A DNA stretch of 5,718 nucleotides from Methanomassiliicoccales archaeon (GTDB taxonomy: Archaea; Thermoplasmatota; Thermoplasmata; Methanomassiliicoccales; UBA472). Position 1 is the first letter of the stretch, and each line of letters opens with the position of its first letter. Under the pieces are notes generated by a model. That model searched no databases and was not told the origin of the DNA. It saw only the letters and a program-made list of their open reading frames with translations. The stretch spans positions 1 through 5,718 of the forward strand of contig DUJZ01000057.1 in assembly GCA_013329565.1 (NCBI GenBank), written 5' to 3'. Of this stretch, positions 1 through 5,202 are shown piece by piece. A program made the position numbers and the translations under genes.

Positions 1-444
1 GAGACGCTGAAGATCGGCAACAACGGCTCGGTGACCGTGGACTTCATCAACTACGCTGGCGGCCTGAACCTAGGCGAGGACCCGGAGAAGACATTGCCCA
101 CATACTCCGCCGACTTCTCCGCCATATTGCTGTTGAACCCGGAATTCGTTCTGCTGGACGGTTACTATGCCGGTTCCGCTGACGATTTCAAGGCGATGAT
201 CAACGACGACGATGTCGTCGTCTACAAACTGAACAAGTCCTGGAACTCGTATTGTCCGGACGCCACGGAAGGGCTGTGGACGGTGGCCTGCCTGTTCTAC
301 CCCGACTACTTCGAGGGTGAGCTGCCGGTTGACATAGGAGGCGCGGAGGATGACCAGGACAACACCATGATCTACGCCGTGGTTGGCATAGTGGTCATCG
401 TGGTGGCGATCGCCGCGGTGTTACTCATGAGGAGGAAGGATTAG
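1..444 (+). CDS. ABC importer substrate-binding protein with C-terminal membrane anchor (5' partial)
   Basis: Only the last 147 residues are present; the frame is open from base 1, so the gene begins before the window. The sequence resembles the C-terminal lobe of class III (helical-backbone) binding proteins for iron chelates, haem or cobalamin: a segment reading VDFINYAGGLNLGED, then a stretch around residues 43-57 ending in NPEFVLLDGYY, as in the family's 'NPDVIL' strand, and a final helix with WTVACLFYPDYF. After an acidic spacer (EDDQDN), residues 122-143 form one strongly hydrophobic helix followed by RRKD. This suggests the protein is held on the outer face of the membrane by its C-terminus. 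Any signal peptide or lipobox lies outside the window. The gene ends in TAG, and the permease starts 57 bases downstream, so it should deliver cargo to that permease. The substrate cannot be assigned. The family call rests on context as much as on the partial sequence. Confidence 0.85.
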   Translation, partial: ETLKIGNNGSVTVDFINYAGGLNLGEDPEKTLPTYSADFSAILLLNPEFVLLDGYYAGSADDFKAMINDDDVVVYKLNKSWNSYCPDATEGLWTVACLFYPDYFEGELPVDIGGAEDDQDNTMIYAVVGIVVIVVAIAAVLLMRRKD

Positions 445-488
445 GTTCCCATGTCAACCCTACAAACCATTTTATCGCCCCTTCCTTT

Positions 489-495
489 GAGGTGA
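489..495 (+). promoter_or_regulatory. Shine-Dalgarno site of the permease gene
   Basis: GAGGTGA lies six bases before the ATG at 502 and matches the archaeal/bacterial anti-SD closely, which fixes the permease start. Further upstream, TTTTAT at 470-475 could be a weak internal TATA box or the T-rich end of the preceding gene's transcript. The sequence does not decide between these. Confidence 0.7.
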
Positions 496-501
496 GGTTA
501 C

Positions 502-1527
502 ATGGACAGCGTCGCAAAGCGTAAGAGGCGGACCACGGCGGTCTTCGCGGCACTGTTCGTAATTATTTTCATATTCACGATCCTGGACCTGGCCCAGGCT
601 TTCATCCCCCTAACTTTCGAAGAGGCCTTTTGGGCTCTGTTGGGCCGGGGAACGGAGACGCATCAGATCATCATCTGGAGGATGAACCTCCCCCGAGTGG
701 TCATGGCCATTCTGGTCGGAGCGGGGCTTGGGATAGCCGGTGCCGTCATGCAGGCGGTGTTCCGCAATCCGATGGCATCCCCCTACATCCTGGGGCTGTC
801 GTCCGGCGCTTCACTTGGTGCGGCGGTGGGACTCACCTTCGCCGTGACCTGGATGCCCCAGATGCTGCTGGTGCCCCTGCTGGCGTTCGCCTCCTGCATG
901 GCCACCCTGTTCCTGGTGTACTACATCTCCAACGTGGGCGGCAGAATACCCACGGAAACATTGCTGCTGGCCGGCATCGCGGTCGGATCTCTGCTTTCTG
1001 CGCTGGTATCACTGCTCACCTACATGGCCGGGGAGCAGATGCAGGGCATCGTGTACTGGACCATGGGGAACCTGACCAACGCCAACTGGGAGAACATCAT
1101 GATCGTGGCGCCGCCGATCTTCGCCGGCAGCCTGATCATGGTATCGTCCTCCCGGGACCTCAACGCCATGATGCTGGGCGACGCTCACGCTCTTGATCTC
1201 GGCGTAGAGGTAAAGAAGGTCCGCCTCCAGCTGCTCATCGCCTCCGCACTGGTCACCGCCGCCGCGGTATCCTTCGTCGGCGTGATAGGCTTCGTCGGCC
1301 TGGTCGTTCCGCATATACTCAGGATACTGATGGGGCCGGACAACCGGGCGCTGCTGCCCGCCTCGATCGTGGGAGGGGCGGCCTTCCTGTTGATGTGCGA
1401 TTACATCTCCAGGGTCATCGCCCCCAGCATTGGGATCCTTCCAATTGGGATAATAACCGCTCTCATCGGCGCCCCGTACTTCATCTATCTGCTGCGTAGA
1501 AGGCGCAGCGAAGTGGGGTGGGACTGA
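502..1527 (+). CDS. FecCD/BtuC-family ABC transporter permease
   Basis: A complete 341-residue inner-membrane permease of the FecCD/BtuC family, near the usual length of 330-350. It forms the translocation channel, normally as a dimer with about ten helices per subunit in this family. A basic N-terminus (KRKRR, residues 6-10) precedes the first hydrophobic helix at about 12-35. The family hallmark follows: WRMNLPR at 59-65, then GLGIAGAVMQAVFRNPMASP (75-94) and the ILGLSSGASLGAA stretch. The cytoplasmic coupling region that touches the ATPase is seen as GDAHALDLGV at 226-235. The conserved GVIGFVGLVVPH is at 260-271, and the protein ends with an RRRR cluster on the cytoplasmic side. The start is fixed by a strong SD site. 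The stop codon overlaps the ATPase start by one base. Cargo could be ferric chelate, haem or cobalamin; the permease sequence alone does not tell. Confidence 0.95.
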   Translation: MDSVAKRKRRTTAVFAALFVIIFIFTILDLAQAFIPLTFEEAFWALLGRGTETHQIIIWRMNLPRVVMAILVGAGLGIAGAVMQAVFRNPMASPYILGLSSGASLGAAVGLTFAVTWMPQMLLVPLLAFASCMATLFLVYYISNVGGRIPTETLLLAGIAVGSLLSALVSLLTYMAGEQMQGIVYWTMGNLTNANWENIMIVAPPIFAGSLIMVSSSRDLNAMMLGDAHALDLGVEVKKVRLQLLIASALVTAAAVSFVGVIGFVGLVVPHILRILMGPDNRALLPASIVGGAAFLLMCDYISRVIAPSIGILPIGIITALIGAPYFIYLLRRRRSEVGWD

Positions 1528-2312
1528 TGCTGACGGTCGAGGGTATAAGCTTCTCCTACCGTGAGAAGCCGGTACTGCAGGACGTGGACCTGGAGGTGAG
1601 GAAGGGCGAGATAATCGGCATCCTCGGTCCCAACGGCTGCGGGAAGACCACTTTGCTCAAGATACTCAACCGCAACCTCAAGCCGCAGAAGGGCAAGGTG
1701 CTTTTGGAAGGCGCGGACCTGGAGGAGATGTCCAAGAGGACGATCGCCAGGCGGATAGCGGTCGTGCCGCAGTCCAACGAGATACGCTTCGCCTTCACCG
1801 TCCGCGACATCGTCAGCATGGGCCGGATGCCGTTCCTCGATCGTTTCCAGGGAGAGTCTCACGACGATATGCGCATAGTCGAGGAGGCCATGGAGAAGAC
1901 CAGCATCAAGGAGTTCGCCGACCGGCTGATAAGCAACATGAGCGGCGGCGAGCGGCAGCGGGTGATCATAGCCAGAGCACTGGCCCAGAGGCCGGAGATA
2001 ATTCTTCTGGACGAACCGACGCTACACCTGGACATCAACCATCAGTTCGAGGTGCTGGACCTCGTCAAGCGCTTGTCGAAGGAGGAGGGGCTGACCGTGG
2101 TCATCGTCTCCCACGACCTTCCGATGGTGGTGAAGTACTGCGACCGCATGGTCCTCATCCACGACCACAAGGTGCATGCGCTTGGCACCCCCGAGGAGGT
2201 CCTCACGCCGGAGAACATGCGGACCGTCTTCAACATCGACGCCGTGCTGGAGCACGACGAGGTGCTCAACGCCCCGGCGGTGAAGATCATCGGTTCCTGC
2301 AACCGCCGCTGA
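1527..2312 (+). CDS. ABC transporter ATP-binding protein (FepC/BtuD type)
   Basis: The 261-residue cytoplasmic ATPase that powers the importer. All nucleotide-binding motifs are intact: Walker A GPNGCGKTT at 34-42, Q-loop glutamine 82 (VVPQSN), signature MSGGERQR at 138-145, Walker B IILLDEPT at 158-165 followed by the D-loop LHLD, and the switch histidine 196 in VSHD. The run FTVRDIVSMGRMPF at 90-103 is typical of the FepC/BtuD/FhuC group. I chose the ATG at 1527, which overlaps the permease stop in the form TGATG, a sign of translational coupling. A GTG at 1518 in the same frame would add three residues (MGL) and is less likely. A C-terminal tail of about 35 residues after the core is common in this group. 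No gene for a second ATPase is seen. Confidence 0.96.
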   Translation: MLTVEGISFSYREKPVLQDVDLEVRKGEIIGILGPNGCGKTTLLKILNRNLKPQKGKVLLEGADLEEMSKRTIARRIAVVPQSNEIRFAFTVRDIVSMGRMPFLDRFQGESHDDMRIVEEAMEKTSIKEFADRLISNMSGGERQRVIIARALAQRPEIILLDEPTLHLDINHQFEVLDLVKRLSKEEGLTVVIVSHDLPMVVKYCDRMVLIHDHKVHALGTPEEVLTPENMRTVFNIDAVLEHDEVLNAPAVKIIGSCNRR

Positions 2313-2364
2313 CCCTGCTCGGATATGGAATTCCAGGGATCGCGCTTATCAGGGAAAGTTTCAA

Positions 2365-2371
2365 GAGGGGG
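2365..2371 (+). promoter_or_regulatory. Purine-rich Shine-Dalgarno site before panD
   Basis: GAGGGGG sits six bases before TTG 2378 but eighteen bases before ATG 2390. It therefore favours the TTG as the panD start. A weak TATA-like CTTATC at 2345-2350 lies upstream. If it were used, the transcript would begin close to this site, so panD may instead be read from the importer operon. Confidence 0.45.
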
Positions 2372-2377
2372 CTTTTC

Positions 2378-2731
2378 TTGCGTAGATGCATGCGACAGCT
2401 CCTGAGGGGAAAGATACACCGGGCCACGGTCACCGCCGCCGAGCCGGAGTACGTGGGGAGCATCGTCATCGACCAGGACCTCCTGGAACGGGCCGACATA
2501 TGGCCTGGGGAGAAGGTCCTGGTATCGGACGTCGACAACGCCGCCCGCTTCGAGACATATATCGTAGTGGGCAAGAGGGGTTCCGGAGTGATAAGCGTCA
2601 ACGGCGCCGCCGCCCGCCTGGTGAACGTAGGCGACAAGGTCATAATCATGGCCTTCGAGCTTACCGACCGGCCGATCCCGTCCAAGGTGGTGCTGGTGGA
2701 CCAGAACAATCGTTTTATACGCAACCTCTGA
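2378..2731 (+). CDS. panD: Aspartate 1-decarboxylase, bacterial pyruvoyl type
   Basis: Converts L-aspartate to beta-alanine and CO2, feeding pantothenate and coenzyme A synthesis in the cytoplasm. The 117-residue protein has the family pattern from end to end: GKIHRATVT at 11-19, then YVGSIVID at 25-32. In this family the chain cuts itself at the Gly-Ser bond (here G27-S28) and the serine becomes the pyruvoyl cofactor. Residues matching the E. coli catalytic and processing set are present: K12, R57, T60, Y61 and N75 (within ISVNGAAA). GDKVIIMAF closes the barrel. From memory the sequence resembles the Bacillus enzyme closely. Its C-terminus is somewhat shorter than in bacteria. TTG 2378 is favoured by the SD site; ATG 2390 would give 113 residues and also fits the family N-terminus. 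It lies 65 bases after the ATPase and may be cotranscribed. Most archaea make beta-alanine with an unrelated PLP enzyme, so this gene was perhaps acquired by transfer. Confidence 0.95.
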   Translation: MRRCMRQLLRGKIHRATVTAAEPEYVGSIVIDQDLLERADIWPGEKVLVSDVDNAARFETYIVVGKRGSGVISVNGAAARLVNVGDKVIIMAFELTDRPIPSKVVLVDQNNRFIRNL

Positions 2732-2749
2732 GGCATGGCCCCGGACTAA

Positions 2750-2761
2750 GAAAACTTTATC
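2750..2761 (+). promoter_or_regulatory. Archaeal promoter (BRE plus TATA box) of the TPR gene
   Basis: GAAAA (BRE-like, 2750-2754) is followed directly by CTTTATC (2755-2761). The centre of the TATA element is about 38 bases before ATG 2796, so transcription should start near 2782 and leave a leader of about 14 bases. This start point lies after the in-frame TTG at 2778, supporting the ATG. The element lies in the only AT-rich patch between panD and the TPR gene. Confidence 0.6.
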
Positions 2762-2795
2762 TCCAACCAGTTAATACTTGGGACAGGGAAAACCA

Positions 2796-3290
2796 ATGGC
2801 AACCGGCGAGTTCGACAAGTTGATGAAGGACGGCTATCGGCTGATGGACGAAGGGGAATATTCTCAGGCCCTATCCAAGTTCGACAAGGCCGTGAAGGCC
2901 GATCCGACCAACCCCTCCGCATATCTGGCGAAGGCGGACGCTGGCGTGCTGGTTCCCAAGGTCTCCCAGGAAGAGATCGTGGCCCTCTACAGGAAGGCGT
3001 CCGAGCTCGATCCGGAGAACCCCTTCATCTTGCAAAGCTGGGGAGCCTTCTGCATGGACATCGGCCTCTTCAATGACGCGGAAGCGTGCTACAACAAGGC
3101 GGCCCAGATCGACCCGGAGAACGCCACCTACTACTACTCGGAGTTCGGCGTCGAGTACTACAAGAAGGCGCTGGTCGTTTACGAGTCCCGTCTGGACGAG
3201 CAGACCCGGGCCATCATATCCAAGAAGGCTCTGAAGTACCTGCTGAAGTCCATAGATCTCGACGAAGCGTCGGCCAAGAAGCTGCTCTGA
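2796..3290 (+). CDS. Small tetratricopeptide-repeat (TPR) protein
   Basis: A 164-residue soluble protein made almost wholly of TPR helices; no signal peptide or membrane segment is seen. The first repeat (about residues 8-40) is canonical, with DEGEYSQALSKFDKAVKADP. The second (about 41-76) is looser and ends in ALYRKASELDPENP. The third (about 77-110) reads FILQSWGAFCMDIGLFNDAEA and then CYNKAAQIDPENA. A final region with EYYKKALVVYESRLDEQTRA and SKKALKYLLKSIDLDE looks like one more degenerate repeat and capping helix. TPR arrays bind other proteins, but the partner cannot be told from the sequence. The gene has its own promoter, so it need not belong with panD. Its TGA stop abuts the stop of the zinc-finger gene on the other strand. 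TTG 2778 is an alternative in-frame start that I consider less likely. Confidence 0.85.
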   Translation: MATGEFDKLMKDGYRLMDEGEYSQALSKFDKAVKADPTNPSAYLAKADAGVLVPKVSQEEIVALYRKASELDPENPFILQSWGAFCMDIGLFNDAEACYNKAAQIDPENATYYYSEFGVEYYKKALVVYESRLDEQTRAIISKKALKYLLKSIDLDEASAKKLL

Positions 3291-3473
3291 TCAGTGCAGA
3301 AGGCGCCTTTCCGGACCGTCCCGGCGCATATGGTCGTCCTTACGCTCAGGGGAGCATTGGTCACACAGACGTCCGTGCTTGTCGTAATGCGACGGACAGA
3401 CCAGGCGGCCGCACATGATGCAACTGTACCTTGCCGGCCTGGAGAAGATCGAGCAAAGGCCCAGGACCTCCAT
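3291..3473 (-). CDS. Small zinc-finger protein (CxxC-CxxH-CxxC), 60 residues
   Basis: A short gene that is easy to miss. Its support is a dense, regularly spaced set of metal ligands: C18-x2-C21, then C26-x2-H29, then C37-x2-C40, in the run SCIMCGRLVCPSHYD followed by KHGRLCDQC. Such spacing is unlikely by chance and resembles small treble-clef or B-box-like archaeal zinc fingers as I remember them. H33 and H48 or C7 might complete a second site. The C-terminal 20 residues are highly charged. ATG 3473 is the only start, because an in-frame TGA lies two codons upstream. There is no clear SD site, but a T-rich TATA-like element about 27 bases upstream fits leaderless transcription. It could also be read from the mptA-HAD transcript, as only 37 bases separate it from the phosphatase. 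Function is unknown; a protein or nucleic acid binding role is inference. Confidence 0.7.
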   Translation of the reverse strand: MEVLGLCSIFSRPARYSCIMCGRLVCPSHYDKHGRLCDQCSPERKDDHMRRDGPERRLLH

Positions 3474-3493
3474 GCCTTTTCATTGTCCGTTCT

Positions 3494-3505
3494 AGTAAAA
3501 ATATG
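3494..3505 (-). promoter_or_regulatory. Possible TATA box of the zinc-finger gene, or T-rich terminator of the HAD gene
   Basis: On the minus strand this reads CATATTTTTACT. Its centre is about 27 bases before the A of ATG 3473, the spacing expected for a leaderless archaeal transcript. The same five-T run lies just after the HAD phosphatase stop (3511) and could equally act as an archaeal oligo-T terminator. Both roles are possible together. Confidence 0.4.
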
Positions 3506-3510
3506 TTCTC

Positions 3511-4185
3511 TCAGATGAGTTCCAGGGAGAGCAATCCCTCGCGGACGCCCTCGGCATGACGTCCACGCGTGACCAGGTCCGCCGCGCTCCTGGCCTTCTC
3601 GGAGGCGTTGCCCACCGCAACACCGTAACCGCATCCCTTCAGCATCAGCGCGTCGTTGTCCGCGTCCCCGAAGGCCACGACCTCCGAGACGTCCACGCCG
3701 ATCAGCTCGCATGCTTTGCGAACTCCGGACATCTTGCTGTGCCCTTTCTGCATCAGGTGAATGGCGAAACCGGTGGCCTCCACCTCCAGCGGCCATCCGT
3801 CGAGGGCCTCCAACACCTTCGCCAGGTCCGTCTCGCTGTTCAGCCCGACCTCGGTATGCCTCCAATGGTCGGTGTACAACCGGCGAACGCCAGGCATGAC
3901 CTTGCGCAGGTGCTCGTACGCTCTCATCGGAACTTCATTGGAGAAAAGGGTGTGGACCTCGTCCTTGTACGATACGATGCCGCCGTTCTCGGCGATCACC
4001 GGGCCGCGCAGCCCGATGAAGGTGGACAGCCCGTAAACGATCGGCAGCACGTTCCCGCTGGCCAGCATGACCGTCCGGCCGTTTTCCTGCGCCCGTTGCA
4101 GCACCTCGATCCCTAACGTCTGGATTACCTTCGAGGAGTTGGTGATGGTGCCGTCCACATCGCACACCACCGCCTTGTATCCCAT
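3511..4185 (-). CDS. HAD-superfamily phosphatase, archaeal phosphoglycolate phosphatase-like
   Basis: A complete 224-residue soluble phosphatase of the HAD superfamily, Cof/sucrose-phosphatase-like (type IIB cap) group. Length and motifs fit archaeal phosphoglycolate phosphatase. Motif I is DVDGT, with nucleophile D9 and acid D11. Motif II serine 43 is in LASGN, and ENGG at 66-69 is typical of the group. The cap domain occupies about residues 80-150. Motif III lysine is K151 (KGHSKMSG), and motif IV is GDADND at 173-178 with Mg-binding D174 and D178. The catalytic set is complete. ATG 4185 lies two bases after the TAG of the GTP cyclohydrolase gene, so the two are probably cotranscribed and coupled. 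Family knowledge suggests 2-phosphoglycolate as substrate, but HAD enzymes are often promiscuous. The pairing with a pterin-pathway gene raises a dihydroneopterin phosphate substrate as an alternative. Confidence 0.9.
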   Translation of the reverse strand: MGYKAVVCDVDGTITNSSKVIQTLGIEVLQRAQENGRTVMLASGNVLPIVYGLSTFIGLRGPVIAENGGIVSYKDEVHTLFSNEVPMRAYEHLRKVMPGVRRLYTDHWRHTEVGLNSETDLAKVLEALDGWPLEVEATGFAIHLMQKGHSKMSGVRKACELIGVDVSEVVAFGDADNDALMLKGCGYGVAVGNASEKARSAADLVTRGRHAEGVREGLLSLELI

Positions 4186-4187
4186 TT

Positions 4188-5069
4188 CTACACCAGGTCG
4201 TTGCGCAGCTCGCCGAGGGTGGTCACCCTCTCGGCCATGGCGTTGTGCTTGTGGATGGACTCCTCGCTCTCGCTGCGTACCGTGACCACGGTGTCGTCGG
4301 GCAGCTTCGGGTAGCGCTTGAGTATCAAGGCCAGATTGTCGCGCACCACGTCCTCCACGAACTTGGGGTTGCGGTGGGCGGTTATGACCACGTTGGCCTC
4401 CTCCATCCGCTTCAGGATCTCGAAGGTCGGGCTGGAGAACGAGGCCTCCACGATCTCTATGAGATCGTCGACCTCCACATCGAACTCCTCGGGAACCTCC
4501 AGCATGGCGGTGGTGACGTTCCTCTGGTTGTGGGATATGGTCGGAAGGCAGCCGTCGTGCTTCAGGGGGTTGCCCTGGATCTCGTCCACAGTTTCCATCG
4601 CACAGGGGCAGGCGGTCATTCCGATCACGCGGGCGCCGATCATCTTCAAAAGCCCGTCGCCGCGCTTGTGCGTCGCTCGGGCGATGAGCTTGTACGATTC
4701 GATGCTCTTGCGGCCGGTCGGCAACGAGCGCTCTAGAAAGTAATCACCTTTGATGTGCACCTCGGCGTAGGTGGCGTATTCGTGCCGGTCCAACAGCCTC
4801 CGGCAAATGTCAGACGCCAGGGTCTCCAATCCCTTTATGGGCTCGGCGACGCCCTGCTCCACTATCTCCGCGATGACCTCAAGGTTGCGGGAGAGGTGCG
4901 AGCCTCTCTGGGTGGAGGGCAGGTCCACAAAAACATCGATATCGCAGGTGAGGCTGGTGTCCCGGCCGTCACGGTGCACGCGGACCGGCTTCTTGACCCC
5001 GGTAACTCCCACCCGGGTGAGCTTGAACCCATTGGTCAGGTACCGGTTCTGAACATCGCTCTTGGAAAT
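4188..5069 (-). CDS. mptA: GTP cyclohydrolase of the MptA/FolE2 family
   Basis: Opens the imidazole ring of GTP. Archaeal MptA makes 7,8-dihydroneopterin 2',3'-cyclic phosphate for methanopterin; the FolE2 form makes dihydroneopterin triphosphate for folate or deazaguanine products such as archaeosine. The sequence does not separate the two with certainty. Counting from ATT 5069 as residue 1: DVQN at 5-8, LTRVGVTGVKKP at 17-28, VDLPSTQRGSHLSRN at 48-62, MTACPCAMET at 151-160 with likely metal ligand among C154/C156, SHNQR at 179-183 and HRNPKFVED at 232-240. It is 293 residues on this count, close to the family's roughly 300. The 5' end is odd. ATG 5075 has a strong SD site and the right frame but is followed immediately by TGA. 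The listed coordinates cover the open frame after that stop. The first ordinary start, GTG 5012, would remove conserved DVQ and LTR. The stop is TAG, two bases before the HAD gene. Confidence 0.92.
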   Translation of the reverse strand: MSKSDVQNRYLTNGFKLTRVGVTGVKKPVRVHRDGRDTSLTCDIDVFVDLPSTQRGSHLSRNLEVIAEIVEQGVAEPIKGLETLASDICRRLLDRHEYATYAEVHIKGDYFLERSLPTGRKSIESYKLIARATHKRGDGLLKMIGARVIGMTACPCAMETVDEIQGNPLKHDGCLPTISHNQRNVTTAMLEVPEEFDVEVDDLIEIVEASFSSPTFEILKRMEEANVVITAHRNPKFVEDVVRDNLALILKRYPKLPDDTVVTVRSESEESIHKHNAMAERVTTLGELRNDLV

Positions 5070-5072
5070 TCA

Positions 5073-5088
5073 CATCACCGCCTCCTCC
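5073..5088 (-). promoter_or_regulatory. Strong Shine-Dalgarno site and ATG that leads straight into TGA
   Basis: Reading the minus strand, GGAGGAGG (5088-5081), a five-base spacer CGGTG, then ATG (5075-5073) form a near-ideal ribosome binding site and start. The next codon, at 5072-5070, is TGA in the mptA frame. The site therefore marks either the original mptA start with a nonsense second codon, or a minimal start-stop element ahead of a non-AUG start. A second possible pairing, GGTGAT at 5079-5074, lies at a usable distance from ATT 5069. Confidence 0.6.
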
Positions 5089-5101
5089 AACGGGGGGTTA
5101 T

Positions 5102-5112
5102 CTTTATATTTT
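5102..5112 (-). promoter_or_regulatory. TATA box for the mptA-HAD transcript
   Basis: The minus strand reads AAAATATAAAG here, with TATAAA at 5108-5103. Its centre is about 31 bases before ATG 5075, so transcription should start near 5079-5083. That would leave only a very short leader and would cut into the SD-like purine run, so either the mRNA is nearly leaderless or the true start site is a little further upstream. Confidence 0.55.
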
Positions 5113-5172
5113 AGCCCATCAACAACTTATTTGGTAAATCTATGGGTTTCTGGTGGAAGGACTCTCAACACT

Positions 5173-5180
5173 GCTTTATA
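5173..5180 (+). promoter_or_regulatory. TATA box of rnhB
   Basis: GCTTTATA at 5173-5180 has its centre about 26 bases before ATG 5203, the spacing that gives a leaderless archaeal transcript. No SD-like sequence precedes the ATG (the bases before it are CCCCCCTCG), which agrees with leaderless translation. It lies back to back with the mptA promoter. Confidence 0.6.
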
Positions 5181-5202
5181 TCCAGGACAAAATCCCCCCT
5201 CG

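Noticed and set aside
630..1196. Plus-strand frame of 188 codons inside the permease gene
   Set aside because: Composition is His/Gly/Arg-rich as in a shifted frame, and the FecCD permease frame is complete with its hallmark motifs.
2287..2736. Minus-strand frame of 149 codons opposite panD
   Set aside because: PanD on the plus strand carries the self-cleavage site and catalytic residues; the opposite frame has no motif.
3300..3309. Perfect palindrome AAGGCGCCTT just after the convergent stops
   Set aside because: It has no loop, so it makes a poor hairpin, is not followed by a long T-run, and lies within the coding end of the zinc-finger gene. Not a convincing terminator.
3179..3865. Open minus-strand frame of 228 codons across the HAD gene, the gap and the zinc-finger gene
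   Set aside because: It overlaps two better supported genes in another frame, is rich in Arg/Gly as expected of a shadow frame in GC-rich DNA, and shows no recognisable motif.
3556..4116. Plus-strand frame of 186 codons antisense to the HAD phosphatase
   Set aside because: The HAD protein on the other strand has all four catalytic motifs; this frame has none and is a codon-bias shadow.
4245..4736. Plus-strand frame of 163 codons antisense to mptA
   Set aside because: The MptA motifs on the minus strand explain the region; the antisense frame has no ribosome site or known domain.
4188..5012. GTG 5012 as the plain start of mptA
   Set aside because: It would drop the conserved DVQ and LTR segments that are intact in frame just upstream, and it lacks a good SD. 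It remains possible only if the TGA at 5072-5070 is real and upstream initiation fails.
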